Source: Amphibiibacter pelophylacis
GTDB lineage: Bacteria; Pseudomonadota; Gammaproteobacteria; Burkholderiales; Burkholderiaceae_C
Assembly (NCBI RefSeq): GCF_037688875.1
Contig: NZ_JAWDIE010000010.1
Location: 62,001 to 126,000 of the forward strand
Direction: 5' to 3'
Length of the DNA stretch: 64,000 nt
This document shows, one piece after another, positions 1 to 8,474 of this stretch. Numbering within the stretch: position 1 is the stretch's first letter; every line of letters begins with the position of its first letter. The position numbers were made by a program, and so were the translations under genes. The notes under the pieces are model-generated. The model was not told the origin of the DNA. It saw nothing but the letters and a program-made list of their open reading frames with translations, and made no database searches.

Positions 1-644
1 GCGATACGGCCCTGCGCGATCTGGGGCTGTATCTGTACAACACCGAGATCGAAGCGATCCGCCACTACTGGTTTGACGTGCACGGCCTGGTTTTCCCGCC
101 CGAGTACCCGCACGTGGAAACCAGCCTCGTGTTTGGCGGCGCCTACAAGCACAACACCTGGTGGACGGACGAACCCCGGCAGATCAAGGGGATCAACCTG
201 CTGCCCATCACCACGGCATCCACCTATCTGGGGCTGGACCCCGCCCACACGCGGCGCAGCATGGCCACGCTGGCCAGGGACAGCGAGATTTTCGAATCGC
301 GCGGCAAGAAAGCCGATCCGAAAGACATCTGGCAGGACCTGTTTGCGCAGTACACGGCGCTGAGCGATCCGGCCGCCGGACGCGCCCAGTGGGACCGCTG
401 GGGGTCCGTCGAAGCCGGTGAATCGCGCAGCCACACCCTGCACCAGCTGCTCAGCCTGAGCAGTATGGGGACGCCCGATTTCAGCATCTGGGCCGACACG
501 CCGCTGCACGCGGTGTTCAAAAGCGCATCGGGCCAGCGCACTTACCTGGCCTTCAACAGCAGCACGCAGGCCCGCCAGGTGCGCTTCAGCGATGGCACCA
601 CGCTGGAGGTCGCACCCCGCTCGCTGGCCCAGACACAGCGCTGA
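1..644 (+). CDS. Endo-beta-1,3-glucanase, glycoside hydrolase family 81 (C-terminal part)
   Basis: Open from the left edge in the frame that stops at 642-644, so only the last 213 codons are present and the start lies outside. The visible part carries the GH81 C-terminal signature: TEIEAIRHYW near the window start, then TWWTDEPRQIKGINLLPIT, the conserved aromatic/acidic stretch of the GH81 (alpha/alpha)6 barrel. GH81 enzymes hydrolyse internal beta-1,3 linkages of laminarin, curdlan or callose; the catalytic glutamates would lie upstream of the window. The protein ends shortly after the barrel with no visible carbohydrate-binding module. The lipoprotein gene follows 71 bp later on the same strand without a terminator, so the two are probably co-transcribed. 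Family call from motif memory; export cannot be judged. Confidence 0.85.
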   Translation, partial: DTALRDLGLYLYNTEIEAIRHYWFDVHGLVFPPEYPHVETSLVFGGAYKHNTWWTDEPRQIKGINLLPITTASTYLGLDPAHTRRSMATLARDSEIFESRGKKADPKDIWQDLFAQYTALSDPAAGRAQWDRWGSVEAGESRSHTLHQLLSLSSMGTPDFSIWADTPLHAVFKSASGQRTYLAFNSSTQARQVRFSDGTTLEVAPRSLAQTQR

Positions 645-715
645 AGCCGCCACCCCGCTTTTCTTTTTATAGACCGTTTTCCCTGCCTGATTGTCACACC
701 ACCCGGAGACCCGCC

Positions 716-2779
716 GTGAACCACCGCTCCCCCCTGCTCCACCCCAGCGCCCTGGCGCTGGCCGCCAGTGCCCTTCTTGCCGCCTGTGGCGGCGGCAGCG
801 CGGGCGCTCCTCCCGGCTCGGAGGACACCACCCCGCCCACGCTGACCCTCAGCGACAGCGTGCCCGGCGCCACCGCCACGGGGCCAGTGACCTTCACTTT
901 CACGTTCAGCGAGCCCGTCAGCGGCTTCACCGCCGAAGATGTGACCGTCGCAGGCGGCACGGCAGGCGCCTTCAGCATGGGCGCCACCAACACCACGGCC
1001 ACACTGGTCGTCACACCGGCAGCCAACAGCACCGGCACGCTGCAGGTGAATGTCGCGGCAGGCTCGTTCGCCGATCTGGCCGGGAACGCCAGCACAGCCG
1101 CCGCCAGCGCCAGCCAGGCGTTTGACACCACTGTCCCGGCCGAGCCCCCGCCCGCAGGCCTGCTGGCCGACTTTGACACCGCCCCGCTGCCCACCTTCGA
1201 AGGCTTTGAAGGGGCAGGAGCCAGCATCGAAGTCGGACCGGACGGCGGAACAGGTTCAGCACTGAAAATCGTGCGCAACGGCGGCCAGGTGTATGCCGGC
1301 GTCGTGGTGAATGTGCCAACGATCCCCAGCAATGCGGGCACGCAGGTCGTCAGTGCCCGGGTGTACTCGCCCACGGCGGGCATTCCCATGGTGATCAAGG
1401 TCGAAGCGGCGGACCAGTCAAGCCCGGGTGACGTGCAGGCCAACGAAACGGTGAAAGCGGGCTGGCAGACCCTGACCTGGACCCTGAGCAACCTGGACGC
1501 CAGCAAGGTCTACAACCGCTTTGTGGTGCTGCCTCAGCTGGGCACCGTGGGCAGCGGCGAGACCTTCTTCTTTGACGACATCGCGGTCAAGGCCGCCCCC
1601 GTGACCCCGCCCGCCCAGCAGAATCTGCTGGCCGACTTTGACACCGCACCGCTGCCCACCTTTGAAGGCTTCGAAGGGGCTGGCGCCAGCATCGCAGCCG
1701 GACCGGACGGCGGAACAGGTTCAGCACTGAAAATCGTGCGCAATGGCGGCCAGGTGTATGCAGGCGTCGTGGTGAATGTGCCGACCATTCCCAGCAATGC
1801 GGGCACGCAGACCGTCAGCGCCCGGGTGTATTCGCCCAAGGCGGGCATTCCCATGGTGATCAAGGTCGAAGCGGCGGACCAGTCAAGCCCGGGTGACGTG
1901 CAGGCCAACGAAACCGTGAAAGCGGGCTGGCAGACCCTGACCTGGACCCTGAGCAACCTGGACGCCAGCAAGGTCTACAACCGCCTTGTGGTGCTGCCCC
2001 AGCTGGGCACCGTGGGCAGCGGCGAGACCTTCTTCGTTGACGACATCACCCTGGCAGCGAAACAGTCGCCCGAAGTGCCCGCCGCAAGCCTGCAGACTTT
2101 CTCCGCAGGATTTGCCAGCAACGTGCTGACCAGCAGTGGCGGGGCCGTAGCGACTGCCGGAGGCAGCGACCTGGACAGCTTCAACTGCAACGGAACACCC
2201 GACTGGTGCGGCAGCGGATCGGGCGGCACAGGGGCCGACAGCTTTGTCTACTTTTATTACCAGACGCCCAGCCCAGCCAGCGCGCTGTACAGCCAGATCG
2301 AGGTCTTTGGCCCCGGAATCACAGGCCTGAGCACCTCCGGCGATACCGGCGGTGTGACGCTGGGCAGCCAGACCAAACTGAACTTCACCTTCAACCCCAA
2401 TCCGGAGTGGTACAACAGCGCCAACAATGCGCTGGGCGTCGTGCTGACCTTGGGCAAACGCTACGCGATTGACAACGGCTGCCACCTGCAGCTCCACGGG
2501 GTGCTCAAGCCCAGCTCTGTGGATGCCACCGCCTACTCGATGAACCTGCGCAACGACTTCCGCGTCGCCGCCGACTGCGGCGCGGGCATTGCGCAGGAGG
2601 ATGTGGCCGCTGCTCTGGCGGCGTCCCCCGTGGTCAGCAGCGTCAAATTTGTCGGTGCAGGCGGCGGTGCGGCCATTCTGGGCCGCAATGGGGCCAGCAG
2701 TGGCGCCAACCTGACGACGGCAGCAGGCACTGTTTATCCGACCACTGTCGCTCTGAAGGGGGCCATCACCTTCGACTGA
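716..2779 (+). CDS. Surface lipoprotein with Ig-like domain and two near-identical carbohydrate-binding-like repeats
   Basis: 687 residues from a GTG start with a GGAG-type ribosome site about 8 nt upstream. Residues 1-24 form a lipoprotein signal peptide with lipobox LLAAC. Residues about 38-130 look like a bacterial Ig-like domain (TPPTLTLSDS, FTFSEPVSGFTAEDV). Two tandem units of 155 residues follow (about 149-292 and 304-447), each beginning LLADFDTAPLPTFEGFEG and ending in a FFxDDI beta-strand typical of beta-sandwich carbohydrate-binding modules. The C-terminal third (about 460-687) matches no family I can name. Placed directly after GH81 and opposite a sugar importer with a beta-glucosidase, it is inferred to bind beta-glucan at the cell surface; no enzyme motif is seen. 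Confidence 0.8.
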   Translation: MNHRSPLLHPSALALAASALLAACGGGSAGAPPGSEDTTPPTLTLSDSVPGATATGPVTFTFTFSEPVSGFTAEDVTVAGGTAGAFSMGATNTTATLVVTPAANSTGTLQVNVAAGSFADLAGNASTAAASASQAFDTTVPAEPPPAGLLADFDTAPLPTFEGFEGAGASIEVGPDGGTGSALKIVRNGGQVYAGVVVNVPTIPSNAGTQVVSARVYSPTAGIPMVIKVEAADQSSPGDVQANETVKAGWQTLTWTLSNLDASKVYNRFVVLPQLGTVGSGETFFFDDIAVKAAPVTPPAQQNLLADFDTAPLPTFEGFEGAGASIAAGPDGGTGSALKIVRNGGQVYAGVVVNVPTIPSNAGTQTVSARVYSPKAGIPMVIKVEAADQSSPGDVQANETVKAGWQTLTWTLSNLDASKVYNRLVVLPQLGTVGSGETFFVDDITLAAKQSPEVPAASLQTFSAGFASNVLTSSGGAVATAGGSDLDSFNCNGTPDWCGSGSGGTGADSFVYFYYQTPSPASALYSQIEVFGPGITGLSTSGDTGGVTLGSQTKLNFTFNPNPEWYNSANNALGVVLTLGKRYAIDNGCHLQLHGVLKPSSVDATAYSMNLRNDFRVAADCGAGIAQEDVAAALAASPVVSSVKFVGAGGGAAILGRNGASSGANLTTAAGTVYPTTVALKGAITFD
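1160..1590 (+). repeat. Internal tandem repeat, copy 1 of 2 (465-bp period)
   Basis: First copy of a coding repeat in the surface lipoprotein. It aligns without gaps to 1625-2055 at an offset of exactly 465 bp, with roughly seven amino acid changes over 140 residues and long blocks of identical nucleotides, for example in 1381-1500. Confidence 0.9.
1625..2055 (+). repeat. Internal tandem repeat, copy 2 of 2 (465-bp period)
   Basis: Second copy of the lipoprotein repeat. Differences from copy 1 are scattered single codons (E to A, V to A, V to T, T to K, F to L, F to V) until the sequences diverge after the DDI motif. Confidence 0.9.
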
Positions 2780-2800
2780 TTGCGATCTTTACCAACAGGA

Positions 2801-2825
2801 AAAGGGCCTTCAAGGCCCTTTTTCT
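2801..2825. terminator. Bidirectional intrinsic terminator between lipoprotein and ABC operon
   Basis: Perfect 10-bp stem (AAAGGGCCTT at 2801-2810 with its complement at 2812-2821), a single-base loop in strict pairing (in practice a slightly larger one) and a T-run after it. A-tract and T-tract flanks let it serve the convergent genes on both strands. Confidence 0.85.
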
Positions 2826-2852
2826 TGGGGTGCGAACCCTTAAAAATCCGGC

Positions 2853-3935
2853 TCAGGCATCAACCCTTTGGCCCTGAGCGTCAAACACCAGCCCCGCATC
2901 CAGCGGCATCAGGCCGACCGCCGTGCCCATGCGCAGAGCCTCGGACTCGCCGTTGTGCTTCACAGCCACCAGCTCGGTGTGAGCGGGCGTGCGGACATAG
3001 ATCACGGTGACATCCCCCAGCTTCTCGACAAACTCGATCTGGCCAGGCAGCCCGCGCCCCGGCTCGCACAGCCCCAGGGATTCCGGACGCCAGCCGATGG
3101 CCTCACCCCGTGACAGCAGGGCAGCCATTGACTGCAGGGTGTCCAGCGGCAAGGCCGCCGCGCCGTCACCCAACACAAGACGCTGTCCGGCGGCATCCAC
3201 ACGGTAAGGCATCACATTGATCTTGGGCGAGCCCAGGAACTCGGCCACGAAGCGGTTGGCGGGCTGGCGGTAAAGATCCATCGGCGCGCCGACCTGCTCG
3301 ATGCGGCCCTTGTTGAACACGGCAATGCGGTCGCCCAGGGTCATGGCCTCGGTCTGGTCATGGGTGACGTAAATCATGGTCGTGCCGAGCTGGCCATGCA
3401 GGCGCGCCAGCTCGATGCGCATCTGCACGCGCAGCGCGGCATCGAGGTTGGACAGCGGCTCGTCAAACAGGAACACCTTGGGCCGACGCACGATCGCCCG
3501 CCCGATGGCCACGCGCTGGCGCTGTCCGCCGGAAAGCTGCTTGGGGTAGCGATCCAGCAGCGGCGTGAGCTGCAGGGTCTGGGCAACCTCCTCCACGGCC
3601 GCCTGGCGCTGCGCCTTGCTGTGGCCCGCCATGCGCAGGGCAAAACCCATGTTTTCGGCGACCGTCATGTGCGGGTACAGGGCGTAGCTCTGAAACACCA
3701 TGGCCGCACCCCGGTCGGAGGAGCCAATGTCGTTCACCCGCTGGCCATCGAACAGGACATCGCCGGAGGTGATGCTCTCCAGGCCCGCCAGCATGCGCAG
3801 CATGGTCGATTTGCCGCACCCGGAAGGTCCGACAAAAACAAGGAACTCGCCGTCCTGGACCTCAAGGTCGACCCCGGGAATCACCAGGGTATCGCCGTAG
3901 GATTTGCTGACTTGCCTGAGTTGAATCTGTGCCAT
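2853..3935 (-). CDS. Sugar ABC transporter ATP-binding protein, MalK/UgpC family
   Basis: 360 residues, the usual length for MalK-type ATPases. Walker A GPSGCGKST at about 36-44, signature LSGGQRQRVAIGRA, Walker B VFLFDEPLSNLDA and the switch histidine in YVTHDQTEAMTLGDR are all present; the C-terminal third has the beta-strand pattern of a TOBE/OB regulatory domain. It energises uptake through the two permeases encoded upstream. Its ATG is one base after the beta-glucosidase stop, so it is the last gene of the five-gene operon. The substrate is inferred from context to be a beta-glucan oligosaccharide or beta-glucoside; MalK-type ATPases are often shared by several sugar importers. Confidence 0.93.
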   Translation of the reverse strand: MAQIQLRQVSKSYGDTLVIPGVDLEVQDGEFLVFVGPSGCGKSTMLRMLAGLESITSGDVLFDGQRVNDIGSSDRGAAMVFQSYALYPHMTVAENMGFALRMAGHSKAQRQAAVEEVAQTLQLTPLLDRYPKQLSGGQRQRVAIGRAIVRRPKVFLFDEPLSNLDAALRVQMRIELARLHGQLGTTMIYVTHDQTEAMTLGDRIAVFNKGRIEQVGAPMDLYRQPANRFVAEFLGSPKINVMPYRVDAAGQRLVLGDGAAALPLDTLQSMAALLSRGEAIGWRPESLGLCEPGRGLPGQIEFVEKLGDVTVIYVRTPAHTELVAVKHNGESEALRMGTAVGLMPLDAGLVFDAQGQRVDA

Positions 3936-3936
3936 A

Positions 3937-5274
3937 TCACGCTTTCAGAAAACCGCTGTACCAGTGCGCACTGCTTTTGAGCGTGCGCTGCTGCGTCTGA
4001 TAATTCACATAAACCAGGCCAAAGCGCTTGGCATAACCACTGGCCCATTCGAAGTTGTCCATCAGGCTCCAGGCGAAATAAGCTCCTACAGGAACCCCCT
4101 TCTCACGGGCATTCCAGGCGGCCTGAATGTGGCGCTGCAGATAAGCAACGCGGTCCGGATCGTCCACAACGCCGTCACGCTCGGTGTCCTTGAACGCAGC
4201 CCCGTTTTCGGTGACCCAGAGCGAGGGCACCGGATAATCAGCGTGCAGGCGGCACAGCAGCTCGGTCAGACCTTGCGGATAAACCTCCCAGCCCATGTCA
4301 GTGACCTGGTTGCCCGTGGAGCTGACATCCCACGGATTACCGCTGGACGCAAAATTGCGCGTGTAGTAGTTGACGCCCAGGAAATCCAGCGGCTGCGCGA
4401 TCATTGCCATATCGGCTGCCTGAACCACGGGCGCATCGTTGCCCAGATGCGCCATGACATCCGCCGGATAACGGCCGAAAAACAGCGGGTCCAGATACCA
4501 GCGGGCATTCAGGCCATCGTCCAGCCTGGCCTTGGCCACATCGGCTGCGCTGCTGGATGCCGGATAAATCGGCGAGAGATTCAGGACGATCCCCAGCGCG
4601 GCTTTTACCCCGGCCTCGCGCATGGCCTTGAGCGCCATCCCGTGACTGAGCAGCAGGTGGTGCGCTACCTGAATGGCAGCGCGGCGTGATTTGATTCCCG
4701 GCGCAAAAACCCCATGCTCGTGGCCCAGAACCGCTATCACCCAGGGCTCGTTGTGCGTGCAAAGGCTTTTGACGCGGCTCCCGAAACGGCGGGAGATTTC
4801 CAGGGCATAACGCACAAAATGCTCGCAGGTCTCGCGCGATTCCCAGCCCCCTTTTTCCTGCAGGGCCTGAGGCAGATCCCAGTGATTCAGCGTCAGATGG
4901 GCCTCGATGCCCAAAGCCTCCAGGCGGCTCAGCAGCCGGTCATAAAACGCGAAACCCGCTTCATTCCAGGCGCCTTCGCCCAAAGGCTGAACGCGGGGCC
5001 AGCTCACTGAAAAGCGGTAGGCGTTCACACCCAGGCTGGCGATCAGATCGACATCGCTCTCCCAGCGCTGATAGTGCTCACAGGCCCGGCTGCCATCACT
5101 GGCATCGGCGATGACGCCAGGTTTCTGGCAGAACACATCCCAGACCGAGGGACCACGCCCTCCTTCCTGGACAGCCCCTTCGATCTGGTAGGCCGAAGTG
5201 GCCACACCCCAGACAAAATCCTGCGGAAAATCAGCCCGTGTCAGGGTCATGGATTCATTGGTTTTCATCAGCAT
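3937..5274 (-). CDS. Beta-glucosidase, glycoside hydrolase family 1
   Basis: 445 residues, typical GH1 length, without a signal peptide, so cytoplasmic. N-terminal FVWGVATSAYQIEGA, acid/base glutamate in THNEPW (E176) and nucleophile in VTENGA (E356) are intact. GH1 beta-glucosidases split glucose from imported beta-linked oligosaccharides. The gene lies between permease and ATPase genes; its first ATG is 4 bp after the permease stop. Alternative in-frame ATGs at codons 3 and 9 exist; codon 9 (MTLTRADFP) would also give a complete domain. A 6-phospho-beta-glucosidase is less likely because import is by ABC transporter rather than PTS. Confidence 0.93.
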   Translation of the reverse strand: MLMKTNESMTLTRADFPQDFVWGVATSAYQIEGAVQEGGRGPSVWDVFCQKPGVIADASDGSRACEHYQRWESDVDLIASLGVNAYRFSVSWPRVQPLGEGAWNEAGFAFYDRLLSRLEALGIEAHLTLNHWDLPQALQEKGGWESRETCEHFVRYALEISRRFGSRVKSLCTHNEPWVIAVLGHEHGVFAPGIKSRRAAIQVAHHLLLSHGMALKAMREAGVKAALGIVLNLSPIYPASSSAADVAKARLDDGLNARWYLDPLFFGRYPADVMAHLGNDAPVVQAADMAMIAQPLDFLGVNYYTRNFASSGNPWDVSSTGNQVTDMGWEVYPQGLTELLCRLHADYPVPSLWVTENGAAFKDTERDGVVDDPDRVAYLQRHIQAAWNAREKGVPVGAYFAWSLMDNFEWASGYAKRFGLVYVNYQTQQRTLKSSAHWYSGFLKA

Positions 5275-5278
5275 GATT

Positions 5279-6124
5279 TCAACTCTTGACAGCCCCCGCC
5301 GTCAGCCCCGAAATGAGTCTGCGCGAGGAAAATATAAAAATCACCAGCAGCGGTAAAACCGCCACCACGGAACCCGCCATCAAGGCCCCCCACTCGGTAT
5401 CGACCGGGTTTTGCACACTGCGCAGCGCCAGCGGGAAGGTGTAGTTTTCAACCGAGCGCATGACCACCAGAGGGCCGATGAAGTTGTTCCACGAGGCAAT
5501 GAAAGCAATCAGCCCCAGGGTGCCAAATGCCGGGCCCAGCAGCGGAACAACAATGCGCCAGTAAACCGCCCATTCACCGCAGCCATCCATGCGAGCCGCT
5601 TCCAGCAGTTCACGCGGAATGGCCGATTCGATGTATTGCCGCATCAGGAATATACCCATAGCGGGCGCTGCAGCTGGAATGTAGAGGGCGCGCGGCTGGT
5701 CGATCCAGCCCAGCGTGTCCATGATCATGAACGTCGGAATCATGCCCAGAAACGCGGGAATCAGCATCGTCCCCATCACCAGCGCAAAAAGCGCTTTTTT
5801 GAAGCGGAAGGTGTATGCCGCAAAAGCAAATCCGGCCATGGAACAGAACAGCAGGGTCAACCCCGTGCTCAGCGCCCCCACGTACAAAGACCATCCCAGA
5901 TTTTTCCAGAACGGAATCTTGGACATCAGGATGTCCAGGTTATCCATGAAGTGAGTCCCGAACCACAGCGGAGGCGGCACCCGGAAGATGTCCGCCCTCA
6001 GGTGGGTCGAAAACACAAACATGAAGTAAAACGGCGCCAGCATCACGACGCCCCCCAGAATCAGGAAAACCCAACCCAGCGGGCCCATCGTCGCCTTGTC
6101 GGTCGAAGTGGATTGCATACTCAT
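5279..6124 (-). CDS. Sugar ABC transporter permease, MalG/UgpE type
   Basis: About 281 residues from the ATG at 6124, which overlaps the stop of the upstream permease as ATGA and has GAGGGG just before it; the longer upstream reading is rejected for that reason. Six hydrophobic segments are visible and the cytoplasmic EAA loop reads ELLEAARMDGCGEWAVYWRIVVPLLGP, the coupling-helix motif of carbohydrate uptake transporter-1 permeases. The C-terminus RRLISGLTAGAVKS is typical of MalG-like subunits. It pairs with the MalF-type subunit to form the inner membrane channel. Confidence 0.93.
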   Translation of the reverse strand: MSMQSTSTDKATMGPLGWVFLILGGVVMLAPFYFMFVFSTHLRADIFRVPPPLWFGTHFMDNLDILMSKIPFWKNLGWSLYVGALSTGLTLLFCSMAGFAFAAYTFRFKKALFALVMGTMLIPAFLGMIPTFMIMDTLGWIDQPRALYIPAAAPAMGIFLMRQYIESAIPRELLEAARMDGCGEWAVYWRIVVPLLGPAFGTLGLIAFIASWNNFIGPLVVMRSVENYTFPLALRSVQNPVDTEWGALMAGSVVAVLPLLVIFIFSSRRLISGLTAGAVKS

Positions 6125-7041
6125 TCCCCTCGGGTTTTGAAAGCCCGGTTGGTCAGTACCGTCAGCAGCAGGATCACCACAAACAGCATCCACGAAATCG
6201 CACTGGCCAGACCGAAATCGTTGAAATCAAACGCCGTCCGGTACATATACATGGCCGTGGTCATGCCCGCGTACTCGATACCGCCCTTGCCCCCGGTAAG
6301 GATGAAGGGTTCCTCAAAGAGCTGCAGTCCCCCGATCACCGTCAGCGTCACCCCGAAATACATCATGGGCTTGAGCTGGGGCAAGGTAATGAACCAGAAA
6401 ATCCGGCCACTGCCTGCGCCGTCCATCCGGGCGGCTTCGTACAGATCACGGGGAATACTCTGCATGGCGGCCACGTACAGGATCACGTTGAAGCCCACAT
6501 AACGCCAGAACACCACCAGCGCCACCACCGGCTTGATGGTTCCGGGCTGGCCGAGCCAGTCGATATTGGATTGCGGCAGCACGGACCCCAGCCAGCTGGA
6601 TTGGGCCAGCGCCTGCAGCATGGCGTTGACGGCCCCGTAATCGGTTGAAAACAGGGTGCTGAACATGATGGCAATCGCCACTGTCGAGGTGATGTAAGGC
6701 AGGAAATACACCCCCATCGCCGCGTTGCGCCACGACCCCAGACGCTCGTTGATCAGGTAGGCCAGCGGGATGGCCACCAGATGCTGGGGCAGCCCCGAGG
6801 CCACAGCCAGCCACAGGGTGTTCTTCATCGAAGTCCAGACCAGCGGGTCCTCGACCGCAAAGCTGAGGTTGTCCAGCCCCACGTACTCCATCGACCCGAT
6901 GCCCTGGACCGGATCCCAGCTGTGGAACATCAGGAAAAACGAGAACAGGATGGGGAAGAGCCCAAAAACGAGGAAGAGGACCACAAAGGGGCTGAGCAGC
7001 ACATACGGTGCCCAGCCCTGTCCCAGCTTGAGCCTGCTCAC
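6121..7041 (-). CDS. Sugar ABC transporter permease, MalF/UgpA type
   Basis: 306 residues from a GTG start overlapping the stop of the binding-protein gene (GTGA). Six transmembrane segments; the first follows a short basic N-terminus. The EAA-loop equivalent reads DLYEAARMDGAGSGRIFWFITLPQLKP. It forms the translocation pore together with the downstream MalG-type partner. Overlaps on both sides (4 nt each) indicate translational coupling and stoichiometric synthesis. Confidence 0.93.
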   Translation of the reverse strand: MSRLKLGQGWAPYVLLSPFVVLFLVFGLFPILFSFFLMFHSWDPVQGIGSMEYVGLDNLSFAVEDPLVWTSMKNTLWLAVASGLPQHLVAIPLAYLINERLGSWRNAAMGVYFLPYITSTVAIAIMFSTLFSTDYGAVNAMLQALAQSSWLGSVLPQSNIDWLGQPGTIKPVVALVVFWRYVGFNVILYVAAMQSIPRDLYEAARMDGAGSGRIFWFITLPQLKPMMYFGVTLTVIGGLQLFEEPFILTGGKGGIEYAGMTTAMYMYRTAFDFNDFGLASAISWMLFVVILLLTVLTNRAFKTRGE

Positions 7042-8279
7042 CGCTGTGCCCTGCGCTGGATCATGCGCTGCGCGTCGGCCAGCGCCTGGTCGACGGACTT
7101 GCCGCGTGTCAGGACCTGATCGAGCTCGGCGTTGACGATTTCCTCAGCGATCGGGTCGTTGCGGAACACGCGGGTCGGCGCAATTTTCAGGGCCGTATCG
7201 CGCCAGGTGACGCGCGCCTTCTGGTTGCCGAGGAAGGGCACGGGCTGGTCAAAGAAGGGGCCGCTCTGGGCCTCGATCAGCGCCGGGAAGGCGTTGAATT
7301 TCTCGAAAGCCGCCTGCTGCTGGGCCTTGTTCAGCGTCAGGTACTGGATCAGATCCCAGGCCAGCGCCTTGTTCTGGGCCTTCTTGGGAATGGCGTAAAA
7401 GGTGCCGCCCCAGGACGTGGCCACGCCTTCAGGCAGCGTTGTGCTGCGCCACAGACCGGCTGTATTGGGGGCCAGCCAGTTCTGCAGGTGCCCGCCCAGC
7501 CAGGCCCCCATCATCTGGACGGTGATGGTGCCGCGCTTGAGGCCTTCGCCCCAGTCGTTGGACCAGGCGTTGATTTTGGCATCCAGCCCCTGGTCGCGGA
7601 TGCTCTTGGCCAGGGCAAAGGCTTTCTTGAAACGTGGCGCTGTACCGACCACCGATTCGCCCTTGGCGTTGTAATAAATGCCCTCGCCGGCGGGGATGCC
7701 GGTGCGGATCACAATGTCTTTGACATCGCGGGCATGGGCCACCAGGTAGGAGCCGGTTTTGGCCTTGACCGCCTTGCCGGCCTCGACGAAGCTGGTCCAG
7801 CTCGTGGTGAGCTGCTCCGGCTTCACGCCCGCTTTTTCAAGGATGTCATTGCGGTAGAACATGGCCCCCGGACCGATGTCGGTGGGCATGGCGGTCTGGC
7901 CCTGACGCTCGTCACGGGCCTGCGCCCAGGCAAAGGGCACGAAACGCTTCTCGAACTGCTGGGCCGAATAAGGGGCCGCGGCCAGGTTTTCCAGCCCGCC
8001 GCTCTGCGAGAAGCGGCCCAGAAAGCCGTACTCGATGGTCATCACGTCCGGCAGACCGGACGATGCGGCCAGCGCCGTGGTCATGGCGGTGTGGTGGTCA
8101 GCGTACTCGCGGCTCACCACCTTGACCTCGACGTCGGGATGCTTCTTGTTCCATTCCGGCAAGGCCGCCTTGACGATCTCGTCCACAGCCGGGAAGGCCG
8201 CTACAGTCAGCACCGTTTTCTGGGCCATGGCGGACGAAGCGGCCAAGGCGCACAGGGCAAAAACGCAGGATTTGCGCAT
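7038..8279 (-). CDS. Sugar ABC transporter extracellular binding protein
   Basis: 413 residues from the ATG at 8279, chosen because GGAG lies 8 nt upstream and the product then starts with a clean signal peptide (MRKSCVFALCALAASSAMAQ). Upstream ATGs at 8291 and 8402 would place the LacI-type operator inside the coding region. The mature protein resembles family 1 solute-binding proteins (MalE/UgpB class): VLTVAAFPAVDEIVKAALPEWNKKHP at the start and a central MMGAWLGG stretch (about 245-255). First gene of the operon; it delivers a sugar, inferred to be a beta-1,3-gluco-oligosaccharide or beta-glucoside, to the permeases. Confidence 0.9.
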   Translation of the reverse strand: MRKSCVFALCALAASSAMAQKTVLTVAAFPAVDEIVKAALPEWNKKHPDVEVKVVSREYADHHTAMTTALAASSGLPDVMTIEYGFLGRFSQSGGLENLAAAPYSAQQFEKRFVPFAWAQARDERQGQTAMPTDIGPGAMFYRNDILEKAGVKPEQLTTSWTSFVEAGKAVKAKTGSYLVAHARDVKDIVIRTGIPAGEGIYYNAKGESVVGTAPRFKKAFALAKSIRDQGLDAKINAWSNDWGEGLKRGTITVQMMGAWLGGHLQNWLAPNTAGLWRSTTLPEGVATSWGGTFYAIPKKAQNKALAWDLIQYLTLNKAQQQAAFEKFNAFPALIEAQSGPFFDQPVPFLGNQKARVTWRDTALKIAPTRVFRNDPIAEEIVNAELDQVLTRGKSVDQALADAQRMIQRRAQR

Positions 8280-8294
8280 GTTGGTCTCCATGTA

Positions 8295-8308
8295 TGAAAG
8301 CGCTTTCA
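8295..8308. promoter_or_regulatory. LacI-family operator (perfect 14-bp palindrome)
   Basis: TGAAAGCGCTTTCA, an exact palindrome with the central CG typical of LacI/GalR-family operators. It lies 15 bp before the binding-protein start and abuts the predicted -10 box, where a bound repressor would block initiation. No LacI-type regulator gene is inside the window. Confidence 0.8.
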
Positions 8309-8336
8309 GTGTAGCCAAAGAAAAAAGCAGCGTGAA
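8308..8336 (-). promoter_or_regulatory. Candidate promoter of the beta-glucoside ABC operon
   Basis: On the minus strand a TTCACG -35-like box (8336-8331) and TACACT -10-like box (8313-8308) are separated by 17 bp. Each matches the sigma70 consensus at four of six positions. The operator begins at the last base of the -10 box. Confidence 0.45.
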
Positions 8337-8429
8337 GCGGCCCTGGGGTATTTCCTGAGTGGTAGCGCCCCCACAGTCCACTGGCGTACATGGAGAAAAC
8401 ACCGGACGAAAAAGCTTTCAATGGCCAAC

Positions 8430-8456
8430 AAAAAACCGGCCTGAGGCCGGTTTTTT
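8430..8456 (-). terminator. Intrinsic terminator after the desaturase gene
   Basis: Perfect 12-bp stem (8430-8441 with 8445-8456) around a three-base loop, with six A:T pairs at its base giving a U-tract on the minus strand. It lies 18 bp beyond the desaturase stop and insulates the ABC operon. Confidence 0.88.
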
Positions 8457-8474
8457 GCAGGAACAGCGCCCGGA

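Noticed and set aside
8407..8420. Second LacI-like half-palindrome (TGAAAGCTTTTT on the minus strand)
   Set aside because: Lacks the central CG spacing of the perfect site and overlaps the region next to the terminator stem; likely chance.
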